5,268 bases of DNA from assembly GCA_964434585.1 (NCBI GenBank), contig CAYSVN010000073.1:1-5268 (forward strand), written 5' to 3'. Made by a program: the position numbers and the translations under genes. Each line of letters starts with the position of its first letter. The stretch's first letter is position 1. The DNA comes from CAYSVN01 sp964434585. GTDB taxonomy: Bacteria; Patescibacteriota; Gracilibacteria; Peribacterales; Peribacteraceae. The notes beneath the pieces are model-generated. The model was given only the letters and a program-made list of their open reading frames with translations. It searched no databases and had not been told where the DNA came from. Shown piece by piece: positions 1-4,625 of the stretch.

Positions 1-1
1 C

Positions 2-82
2 TCGGTAGAGAGTATGAAACAGGCAGATAAAACAGAGCTCTTAAAATTTTTAACCGAAGAACAGATTAGTTTATTGACTTAA
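2..82 (+). CDS. C-terminal end of an unidentified protein (5' end outside window)
   Basis: The frame is open from the window edge and closes at a TAA at 80-82, giving 26 residues that end in FLTEEQISLLT. The tail is charged, then mildly hydrophobic, as at the end of a C-terminal helix. It is too short to assign to a family. Its stop codon overlaps the A-tract at 81-86, which is the T-tract of a minus-strand terminator, so a gene end fits here: convergent units often meet at such hairpins. No other plus-strand terminator follows closely. The alternative is a chance open frame, since 80 bases without a stop is not strong evidence by itself. Confidence 0.5.
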   Translation, partial: SVESMKQADKTELLKFLTEEQISLLT

Positions 83-116
83 AAAAGGAACGCTGCAACA
101 AATGTTACAACGTTCC
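81..116 (-). terminator. Intrinsic terminator of small RNA B
   Basis: Read on the minus strand, 116-104 pairs with 99-87 as a 13-bp stem with a 4-nt loop, followed directly by six T (86-81). Two of the pairs are G·U on the minus strand. On the plus strand the same positions would be C·A mismatches, and no T-run follows. The hairpin is therefore oriented for minus-strand transcription, although no minus-strand protein gene lies just upstream of it. Confidence 0.8.
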
Positions 117-312
117 AATGAAGATCGTTCCAAGAAAAGCTTTAAAGGAGCAACAAAACGATCAGTTTTCCTCTTATTTAACTCAAGCGAGCATGCTTGC
201 GGGCCTCTTGCGAGGAAGTTAACCAAGAAGATTACTCGGTCCCTGGAAAATCCAGGGGGTGCAAATCATAGGAGATGCAGAACAAGTTGAAAAATCAAAT
301 CAAAACCGAGTT
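81..312 (-). ncRNA. Candidate structured small RNA B, family unknown
   Basis: Seen: a near-consensus minus-strand promoter (TTGACA, 17-bp spacer, TATATT) predicts a start near 311-312, and an intrinsic terminator ends the unit at 81, giving about 230 nt with no convincing ORF. Between them the minus strand folds into discrete elements. Hairpin I pairs 311-305 with 240-234 and holds a 6-bp CCCTGG/CCAGGG hairpin (257-252 with 246-241). A three-way junction is closed by TTAACT/AGTTAA (222-217 with 183-178) and carries a CCTC-GCAA-GAGG hairpin with a GNRA loop (215-204) and a CAAGC/GCTTG hairpin (199-184). Hairpin III pairs 163-157 with 129-123. I could not match it to RNase P RNA, tmRNA, SRP RNA or 6S RNA by their conserved motifs. 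Inference: an independently transcribed regulatory or housekeeping RNA. Confidence 0.6.
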
Positions 313-316
313 AAGT

Positions 317-345
317 AATATAATAAAATAATGACACAGTGTCAA
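317..345 (-). promoter_or_regulatory. Sigma70-type promoter of small RNA B
   Basis: On the minus strand the -35 box TTGACA (345-340) is a perfect consensus match. It is followed by exactly 17 bp and the -10 box TATATT (322-317), a 5/6 match. The expected start is near 311-312, at the first bases of the foldable region. This is the best-scoring promoter by eye in the window. Confidence 0.78.
332..344. promoter_or_regulatory. 13-bp palindrome over the -35 box, candidate operator
   Basis: TGACAC-A-GTGTCA is a perfect inverted repeat with 6-bp arms and a single central base. It covers five of the six bases of the RNA B -35 box (340-345), so a bound dimeric repressor would block RNA polymerase. 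The cognate regulator is unknown, and a chance palindrome cannot be excluded. Confidence 0.4.
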
Positions 346-359
346 TAGTAGTTTTTTAT

Positions 360-397
360 AAAAAAACGGACTGATGCAATGTGCTCCAGTCCGTTTT
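360..397 (-). terminator. Intrinsic terminator of small RNA A (also downstream of the glycosyltransferase gene)
   Basis: An 11-bp perfect stem (397-387 with 373-363, AAAACGGACTG and its complement) encloses a 13-nt loop. On the minus strand it is followed by a run of seven T (366-360), part of which lies within the stem. On the plus strand only four T follow, so the hairpin is mainly a minus-strand terminator, with possible weak bidirectional action. Confidence 0.82.
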
Positions 398-531
398 ACG
401 CGATAACGTTAAATGCAAGCAATGTCGCCTGCTCTGAGAGTTTAAATCTCAGTGCTATCGTGTAAGGTGGCTGCCAGGAGAGGGCCCACTCCACGTCTTT
501 CGACTTATTCCCAACTCCTGACAACCAAGGT
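360..531 (-). ncRNA. Candidate structured small RNA A, family unknown
   Basis: About 170 nt on the minus strand, lying between a TTGACA promoter at the end of the glycosyltransferase gene and a strong terminator. The folding is striking. First, 527-515 pairs with 480-468 in a 13-bp uninterrupted stem enclosing a GAAA-capped GTC/GAC mini-hairpin (507-498). Second, 465-456 pairs with 405-396 (10 bp, one A·C mismatch), closing a multibranch region with a 6-bp hairpin (452-447 with 439-434) and another (432-427 with 420-415). Three pairs in these stems are G·U on the minus strand but would be C·A or A·C mismatches on the plus strand. One pair behaves the other way, so most of the evidence points to a minus-strand RNA. 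No tmRNA, SRP, RNase P or 5S signature is present. Alternatively it is a structured 3' UTR of the glycosyltransferase mRNA. Confidence 0.6.
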
Positions 532-537
532 CAGTAA

Positions 538-564
538 TTTATACTGATATTGTTTTTTTGTCAA
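538..564 (-). promoter_or_regulatory. Candidate promoter of small RNA A
   Basis: Minus strand: TTGACA (564-559), overlapping the glycosyltransferase stop codon, then 15 bp including an A-run, then TATAAA (543-538). The -35 box is perfect and the -10 box is good, but the 15-bp spacing is shorter than the optimal 17. The start would fall near 531. If this promoter is inactive, RNA A would be the 3' UTR of the glycosyltransferase transcript. Confidence 0.5.
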
Positions 565-1643
565 TGAGTAGCTAGTAGTTTTTGGTACTCACTAATCATG
601 CCCTCCACACTAAATAGTTCCTCTGCCAACTTTCGACCATTCTGTTTTAACTTTTGTTGTAACAGTGGGTTATTTTTAAGGTTAGCAATAGCTGCCCGTA
701 TGTCATCTGGCTTACAAATAATGCTATGCTGCTCTCGCTCTAGGTAGCCCGCAATCCCACACTTATCGGTAATAATAGTAGGTACGCCGTGTGCCATTGC
801 TTCTGCCACTACTAAGCCAAACGGGTCATGGCTCCGTGATGGCAATACAAAACAATCAATACTTTGCCAAAGATTATCAAGTGTTGGTAGGCGATCGATA
901 AACTGCACTCGCGCCTTAATATTATTAAGTGGTTTTGCCCGCTTTAATAATTGTTGCTTTTGTGAACCACGTCCAACAATCGTCAACATAACATCATTAA
1001 TACTGCTAATGGCATCTAGCAGTAAATTTACCCCCTTTTCTTGCTCTAGCCTTGCAATACAACCAATATGCCATGGTGTATTACTTAATTGTGTAGTGGG
1101 CTCATCGGTTGCTATTGGCAGCTCAATTCCATTTGCAATACAGGCAACATTATCTGTGGGCCAGCCAAGGCTTACATAAATCTGCTTACTTAAAGGGGAA
1201 ACCACTACCGTCGTTACACTTTTGCTAAGCTTGCGTAATTTCGGCAGCCATAGGTTACCGGTTAACCAGCGGCCAACGGGGTCATGTTCTATCCATAACA
1301 CTTTAATATTATGCTGTAGGCAATATGGTGTTAGTAGTAATTTTTCAGTCATGGAATGCATCAGTACAACGTCTGGCTTAACACGTTCTACTTCCGATAC
1401 TAACTTGCCTGTAACTGTTGTGCGGTCGGCAAACATGGTAAGCATGCGCCCTTTTGTAACAGGTGGTGGGCCAACTTCAAGCACAGTATTTGGTGCTAAC
1501 ACTCCAAGTAATGCAGGACAGCTACCCAAAAAACTAACATTGTGCCCAGCGGTTTGCAGTCCATTAAATACACGTTCAATTTGAACTTCAGCCCCTCCGC
1601 CTGGTATGGCAGTTAATGGAAAGCGAGTAAAAAGAATATTCAT
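561..1643 (-). CDS. GT4-family (GT-B fold) glycosyltransferase
   Basis: This 360-residue protein has the two-domain layout of family 4 glycosyltransferases, which transfer a sugar from a nucleotide-sugar donor to lipid, glycan or small acceptors at the cytoplasmic face of the membrane. The N-terminal acceptor domain starts with a Rossmann strand and a glycine loop (GGGAEVQIERV, residues 15-25). The donor domain begins near 190 with IGCIARLEQEKG (193-204), holding the usual R198 and K203, followed by TIVGRG (221-226) and the donor-binding segment DPFGLVVAEAMAHG (273-286). The usual E-x7-E motif is present as D-x7-E (D273, E281). There is no signal peptide or membrane segment. The ATG at 1643 fits the family N-terminus. 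No Shine-Dalgarno site precedes it, and a TACAAT box lies 6 bp upstream, so the mRNA may be leaderless. Donor and acceptor cannot be predicted. Cell-envelope polysaccharide or glycolipid synthesis is likely. Confidence 0.95.
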   Translation of the reverse strand: MNILFTRFPLTAIPGGGAEVQIERVFNGLQTAGHNVSFLGSCPALLGVLAPNTVLEVGPPPVTKGRMLTMFADRTTVTGKLVSEVERVKPDVVLMHSMTEKLLLTPYCLQHNIKVLWIEHDPVGRWLTGNLWLPKLRKLSKSVTTVVVSPLSKQIYVSLGWPTDNVACIANGIELPIATDEPTTQLSNTPWHIGCIARLEQEKGVNLLLDAISSINDVMLTIVGRGSQKQQLLKRAKPLNNIKARVQFIDRLPTLDNLWQSIDCFVLPSRSHDPFGLVVAEAMAHGVPTIITDKCGIAGYLEREQHSIICKPDDIRAAIANLKNNPLLQQKLKQNGRKLAEELFSVEGMISEYQKLLATH

Positions 1644-1649
1644 AGTATT

Positions 1650-1655
1650 ATTGTA
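1650..1655 (-). promoter_or_regulatory. -10 box for the glycosyltransferase gene
   Basis: TACAAT on the minus strand (5/6 match to TATAAT) ends 6 bp before the ATG, so transcription would start at or next to the start codon. No good -35 box lies 16-18 bp upstream. The call rests on the -10 box and the absence of a ribosome binding site. Confidence 0.42.
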
Positions 1656-1680
1656 TCGTATTTACCGAATGATGATAGAG

Positions 1681-1711
1681 TTGACAATTATGCCGTTCAG
1701 CGTAGTATTTA
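1681..1711 (+). promoter_or_regulatory. Promoter of the phosphatase gene
   Basis: A perfect TTGACA at 1681-1686 is followed by TAGTAT at 1703-1708 (16-bp spacing) or TATTTA at 1706-1711 (19 bp). Either -10 box places the transcript start at about 1715-1720, at or a few bases before the ATG at 1720. This rules against the longer reading frame from 1606, because the promoter lies inside it. Confidence 0.6.
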
Positions 1712-1719
1712 ATCTTGGA

Positions 1720-2628
1720 ATGAATACCCTTAAACCCAATTGGGCAGAGCTCCTCCCGCAAGCAGTTAACATTGCAGAGAACATTCAAACACATTATAGA
1801 AACACAGGTTTTACAATAGAGCGTAAGTCAAAAAGCCCTTCTGACGTTGTAACAATTGCCGATAAAGAATGCGAAGAAGCACTACGTTTATTTTTTAAAA
1901 AGCACGCACCAGAATATAACGTGTTTGGAGAAGAAGGAGGAGCAATGCATTACAATGGCAATGGTAAAGTTATTATTATAGATCCTATTGATGGCACAAA
2001 AAGTTTTACCCAATTAAAAAAAGGGTTTGGTACCCTTATTGGTGTGTACGACCAAGGGTTAAACATTGCTGGAATTGAAGCAAATACGATGCAAAAAATT
2101 CGCTGCTTAGCAACGCAAGATGGAGAGTTTCAACAGTTAGGCAGGAAGATAAACCCTTGTGTAGAGTGTATTTATGTAAGTACCAGGAAACTTATAACAG
2201 ATGAGTTAAAGTCAGATTTAAGGGAACGAATTGAAGATAAATTTCCTCAGTATCCGGTTGCATTTGTTGGCAAAGACAATTGCATAGAGCAGGATGTATT
2301 AAATCGCTTACGTGTATTTACCGGCCATTGGGCTGGTTATATCCATAGCGGACTAGCAAGACACGACTTAGCTGCAGTACCAATCTTTGCAGATAAAACA
2401 GGTGTTGTAGCCACAAATCATAAAGGTAAAGCATATGATTATTTTGATGCTACGTTTGAACAGCGCGTTTATCAAAATGCTGGCCAGCCCGGTGTAAGTA
2501 ACGAGGAGGCAAATGAAATTATTTACCGCAATCCTTTAATAGCCTCTAAGCAAGAAGTGCACGATGGTTTACTGCGTATTATGGAACAATATAAAGAATT
2601 ACTTATTCCTAAGGAGTTGGCAGCGTAG
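1720..2628 (+). CDS. Inositol-monophosphatase-superfamily phosphatase, HisN-like
   Basis: A Mg-dependent phosphomonoesterase of the IMPase/FBPase superfamily, 302 residues from the chosen start. Metal- and substrate-binding motifs are visible in order: SDVVTIADKECEEAL (41-55), GEEGG (70-74, E71 as metal ligand), DPIDGTKSF (88-96, D88 and D91 as ligands) and ARHDLAA (213-219, D216). In the last motif the usual Trp before the Asp is His. The DPIDGTKSF form is typical of HisN-type histidinol-phosphatases, whereas SuhB and CysQ usually carry DPLDGTTNF and DPLDGTKEF. Histidinol-phosphate is therefore a candidate substrate, but no histidine genes are nearby and inositol-P or PAP remain possible. 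The frame is open back to 1606, but that part overlaps the divergent glycosyltransferase and contains the promoter, and family homology starts after the ATG at 1720. The protein should be cytoplasmic. Confidence 0.92.
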   Translation: MNTLKPNWAELLPQAVNIAENIQTHYRNTGFTIERKSKSPSDVVTIADKECEEALRLFFKKHAPEYNVFGEEGGAMHYNGNGKVIIIDPIDGTKSFTQLKKGFGTLIGVYDQGLNIAGIEANTMQKIRCLATQDGEFQQLGRKINPCVECIYVSTRKLITDELKSDLRERIEDKFPQYPVAFVGKDNCIEQDVLNRLRVFTGHWAGYIHSGLARHDLAAVPIFADKTGVVATNHKGKAYDYFDATFEQRVYQNAGQPGVSNEEANEIIYRNPLIASKQEVHDGLLRIMEQYKELLIPKELAA

Positions 2629-2674
2629 TTAACAATTAGGCTAAATACGTTATAGTAAGTAGTGCATAAAATAA

Positions 2675-2707
2675 TAGGCCTTAACGCAATTATAACATTA
2701 AGACCTA
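2675..2707 (-). terminator. Terminator hairpin between convergent genes
   Basis: The minus strand pairs 2707-2698 with 2684-2675 as a 10-bp stem including one G·U (a C·A mismatch on the plus strand) with a 13-nt loop. An interrupted U-rich stretch (TATTATTTTAT) follows. It probably terminates the cyclophilin mRNA and may also serve the phosphatase gene from the other side. The U-tract is imperfect. Confidence 0.6.
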
Positions 2708-2728
2708 TGTATTAATTCTATAAACTAC

Positions 2729-3535
2729 TTATTTAACAGCCACCTGCATGCTAATTTCTTCTGTTGGCTTGTCTCTAGCATCACGATCTTCAGCTACAAT
2801 AGCATCAACAACATCCATACCATCGGTCACTTTACCAAAAATGGTGTGGTTACCGGTTAGCCAAGGAGCGTCTGCTTGGGTAATAAAGAACTGTGAACCA
2901 TTAGTATTTGGTCCACGGTTAGCCATGGCTAGTACACCGCGTACCATCTGTTCGTCGTTTGGCTCGTCTTCAAAATCGCGACCGTAGATACTTTCACCGC
3001 CCACACCAATTCCTTGTGGGTCACCACCTTGAATCATAAATTCAGGAATAACGCGGTGGAAAATAACATCGTTATAGTATCCATTTTGTGCGTGTACAAT
3101 AAAGTTTGTAGCAGCTAAAGGCGCAATGTCTGCGTCAATTTCTACAGTAATATCGCCAAGACGAGTAGCAATAACAACTGTTTTTTTACCGGTTAAAAGT
3201 GCACCATCGTAAGTGCCAAGATCATAGTTACTATCCATAGTAGTTGGGGGGGTAGGGGTAGGCTCATTAAGGTCTGTATTGATTTCTTCTACTTCGTCGT
3301 CATCCATCATGACATCATTATTATCTTCCTCCATCATGCTGTCATCGTTATCATCATCTTGTTCCATTGCGTCTTCAAAAATTTCTACAACCGCCTCAGG
3401 AGTATTTTCTACAACATCTTCCACTGCTGCTGCAGTATCATCAAATACATCAGACGTTACCTCTGGTGCAGAGCTACAAGCACTTAGTAAGGCTAAGGTA
3501 AATAAAGGGATTAAAAAATAACCAAGTTTATTCAT
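2729..3535 (-). CDS. Lipoprotein cyclophilin-type peptidyl-prolyl cis-trans isomerase
   Basis: A 268-residue exported foldase that catalyses cis-trans isomerisation of X-Pro bonds in extracytoplasmic proteins. Residues 1-20 form a lipoprotein signal peptide: K3, a hydrophobic core, then lipobox LSAC with C20 as the lipidation site. Residues 21-100 are a low-complexity linker, strongly acidic at 59-83 (runs of D, E, N, M) and ending in a PTPTPPTT segment, which spaces the enzyme from the membrane. The cyclophilin domain spans about 118-268 with FHRVIPEFMIQGGDP (159-173; R161 catalytic, F166, M167, Q169), NGSQFFIT (212-219) and WLTGNHTIFGKV (225-236; W225, H230), so the active site looks intact. 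The start is fixed by the signal peptide. No Shine-Dalgarno site is seen. The gene has its own promoter and terminator. The domain assignment is certain; the client proteins are unknown. Confidence 0.96.
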   Translation of the reverse strand: MNKLGYFLIPLFTLALLSACSSAPEVTSDVFDDTAAAVEDVVENTPEAVVEIFEDAMEQDDDNDDSMMEEDNNDVMMDDDEVEEINTDLNEPTPTPPTTMDSNYDLGTYDGALLTGKKTVVIATRLGDITVEIDADIAPLAATNFIVHAQNGYYNDVIFHRVIPEFMIQGGDPQGIGVGGESIYGRDFEDEPNDEQMVRGVLAMANRGPNTNGSQFFITQADAPWLTGNHTIFGKVTDGMDVVDAIVAEDRDARDKPTEEISMQVAVK

Positions 3536-3564
3536 AAATTGCAGGGGAAAATTAAAGTACAGGT

Positions 3565-3593
3565 ATTGTAATGGGGGATCGGTGGATGAACAA
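3565..3593 (-). promoter_or_regulatory. Promoter of the cyclophilin gene
   Basis: Minus strand: TTGTTC (3593-3588), 17-bp spacer, TACAAT (3570-3565). The -10 box matches 5/6; the -35 box is weak (3/6). The predicted start gives a leader of about 23 nt that contains no GGAGG-like site. The -35 box lies just downstream of the neighbouring gene's terminator. Confidence 0.5.
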
Positions 3594-3594
3594 G

Positions 3595-3621
3595 AAAAAA
3601 AGCCGAGGGTTAGTCGGCTTT
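3595..3621 (-). terminator. Intrinsic terminator of the unknown minus-strand gene
   Basis: AAAGCCGA (3621-3614) pairs with TCGGCTTT (3606-3599) in an 8-bp GC-containing stem with a 7-nt loop. Seven T (3601-3595) complete a classic minus-strand terminator 47 bp after the stop codon of the gene ending at 3669. The unit separates that gene from the cyclophilin promoter. Confidence 0.88.
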
Positions 3622-3668
3622 AATAATTTATATGTACCCATGTTTTTAATGTATTATAGATTTTTTAA

Positions 3669-4193
3669 TTATCTTTTGGATTCACGAAGCTTATAAATCT
3701 TCTCATCTATAACTGTTCTTAGCTCATTACGTCTATTTTCATGGCTTGTCGATAAAAATGAGGTATCACGAAGTTTTAGCTTTTTACAAATTTTTTGATA
3801 TTCATTAAAGAGAATGATGTTTGTGATTGAATCTCTCGTGATATGAGAAGTTGAGATAATATAATCATTAATCCATTGATCAATCCTTCCTCGGGCAATA
3901 GAAGGAGATAGAATAACATTTTCTAAACCAGGGGGCATTTCCCTGTACTCCGATTCAAACATGGGTTGATAATGGCGATTTTGACCTTGTGCAATCCAAG
4001 CCTGGCAGCCATTAGCTTTAATAGTATGAATTGTATGCTCTTTTATGTCATGTCCAATAATTTTTTCATCCCAGCCACAAACAAATGCTGTACAAGCTGC
4101 TGGAGTAACCAGAACCTCTAGAGGGTTTGTTGAGCTAGTAGGAAAACAGGTATAGCCATCACCACAATCTTTTCCTAAAACGGACATTATTCC
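3669..4193 (-). CDS. Unknown protein, C-terminal part (gene interrupted by assembly gap)
   Basis: I do not recognise this protein. The frame runs from the N gap (GGA ATA ATG at 4193-4185) to a stop at 3669-3671. The ATG at 4187 is probably internal: there is no start signal, and the frame is open up to the gap. The first 60 residues after that ATG are rich in cysteine (CGDGYTC, then a CTAFVCGWD segment, then GCQAW), which might bind metal or form disulfides. The last 80 residues are charged and probably helical (INDYIISTSHITRD onward, ending in a basic tail). No signal peptide or membrane helix is visible in this part. A strong terminator follows. The segment at 4204-4471, in the same direction just upstream, is most likely the N-terminal part of the same gene. 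Confidence 0.8.
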   Translation of the reverse strand, partial: GIMSVLGKDCGDGYTCFPTSSTNPLEVLVTPAACTAFVCGWDEKIIGHDIKEHTIHTIKANGCQAWIAQGQNRHYQPMFESEYREMPPGLENVILSPSIARGRIDQWINDYIISTSHITRDSITNIILFNEYQKICKKLKLRDTSFLSTSHENRRNELRTVIDEKIYKLRESKR

Positions 4194-4203
4194 NNNNNNN
4201 NNN
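4194..4203. other. Assembly gap (10 N)
   Basis: Ten consecutive N lie inside what looks like one gene. A run of exactly ten is usually a placeholder for a scaffold join, so the true size is unknown. The upstream frame leaves one base before the gap (4204) and the downstream frame starts a codon right after it (4193). A true gap of 3n+2 bases would therefore join the two halves in frame; ten would not. Confidence 0.95.
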
Positions 4204-4471
4204 AAACATAGGTATTTGTTCTCTGCGATCCTCGATCTCTCTCAGTGAGAATACCTGCCTTACATTCAGGAAAGGTTTGTTCAATTTTTTCGACGCATTC
4301 CTCTGGTTGCAACGGAGGTTCTGGTGAGTATTTTGTAATTGAACAGCTCTCAGGCCATAGGTGGATATAGCCTTTTTTAAAAGCCTGCTCTTCTAGTGAT
4401 CCACGATTTAGATAATCTTCAAGTTGCACACTATATTCTGTGGCCGATAGTGTAGATTCATTATTTTCCAT
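4204..4471 (-). CDS. Unknown protein, N-terminal part (gene interrupted by assembly gap)
   Basis: From the ATG at 4471 there are 89 residues before the N gap. The segment is acidic and hydrophilic (starting MENNESTLSATEYSVQLEDY), with no signal peptide and no membrane segment. It contains a Pro-rich patch, PEPPLQPEE (50-58), and three cysteines (43, 59, 70), in keeping with the cysteine-rich part on the other side of the gap. The frame is open further upstream to 4612, but that extension is Tyr/Ile/Phe/Asn-rich translation of AT-rich control DNA containing a TATAAT box, so 4471 is the better start. No Shine-Dalgarno site is present. No family could be assigned. The gene is divergent from the TrmB-like regulator and may be its target. 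Confidence 0.75.
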
Positions 4472-4513
4472 AAATAAGTGGGGGTAGTTGATAAATAATA
4501 AATAAGTGTCATA

Positions 4514-4543
4514 ATTATATTTAAAAACATTAATTTGTGTACA
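4514..4543 (-). promoter_or_regulatory. Promoter of the unknown minus-strand gene
   Basis: Minus strand: TGTACA (4543-4538, 4/6 match to TTGACA), 18-bp spacer, perfect TATAAT (4519-4514). The expected start gives a leader of about 35 nt to the ATG at 4471. The -35 box sits inside the palindrome GTGTACAC (4537-4544). Confidence 0.5.
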
Positions 4544-4594
4544 CTTAAAATGTAATATATTTATTTTTTGCTTATATATAGACGTAAAATAAGG

Positions 4595-4600
4595 TATAAT
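4595..4600 (+). promoter_or_regulatory. -10 box of the TrmB-like regulator gene
   Basis: A perfect TATAAT lies 24 bp before the ATG. The best upstream match to a -35 box, TTGCTT (4568-4573), is 21 bp away and not convincing, so this may be a weak or activator-dependent promoter. The predicted leader is about 18 nt with no Shine-Dalgarno site. Confidence 0.5.
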
Positions 4601-4602
4601 AG

Positions 4603-4625
4603 TGTTGTACAATTATGTTCAACAA
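4603..4625. repeat. Imperfect 10-bp direct repeat at the regulator start, candidate operator
   Basis: TGTTGTACAA (4603-4612) and TGTTCAACAA (4616-4625) match at 8 of 10 positions with a 3-bp spacer. The first copy contains the palindrome TTGTACAA. They span the predicted transcript start and reach the ATG, where a bound autorepressor would act. The TGTACA core also occurs at 4538-4543 in the divergent promoter. Confidence 0.4.

Noticed and set aside
102..290. 62-residue plus-strand reading frame
   Set aside because: It is antisense to the structured RNA B region, starts within the terminator stem, has no ribosome binding site or good promoter, and has a basic, low-information composition.
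81..531. tmRNA, RNase P RNA, SRP RNA, 5S rRNA or 6S RNA
   Set aside because: I looked on both strands for the tRNA-like T-arm and CCA end, the GAGGAAAGTC and ACAGAA motifs, the GGAAGGAAGCAGC-like SRP tip, the 5S core, and a single long bulged 6S-like rod. None is present in convincing form.
531..559. Plus-strand terminator: 6-bp hairpin (531-547) followed by seven T
   Set aside because: The stem is AT-rich and separated from the T-run by five bases, no plus-strand gene ends nearby, and the same bases are better explained as the minus-strand promoter of RNA A. Not excluded entirely.
561..563. TGA recoded as Gly (Gracilibacteria/Absconditabacteria code)
   Set aside because: The glycosyltransferase ends at a natural family length at this TGA, and no other gene in the window needs a TGA sense codon.
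1222..1584. 120-residue plus-strand frame inside the glycosyltransferase gene
   Set aside because: It is antisense to a well-supported GT4 gene with conserved motifs throughout, so it is a shadow frame.
1606..1719. 38-residue N-terminal extension of the phosphatase
   Set aside because: It overlaps the divergent glycosyltransferase start, contains the TTGACA promoter, and has no match to the family N-terminus.
2748..2987. 79-residue plus-strand frame inside the cyclophilin gene
   Set aside because: It is antisense to the conserved cyclophilin domain.
3279..3521. Ser-rich 80-residue plus-strand frame
   Set aside because: It is the mirror of the acidic Asp/Glu codons of the cyclophilin linker; low complexity produced the open frame.
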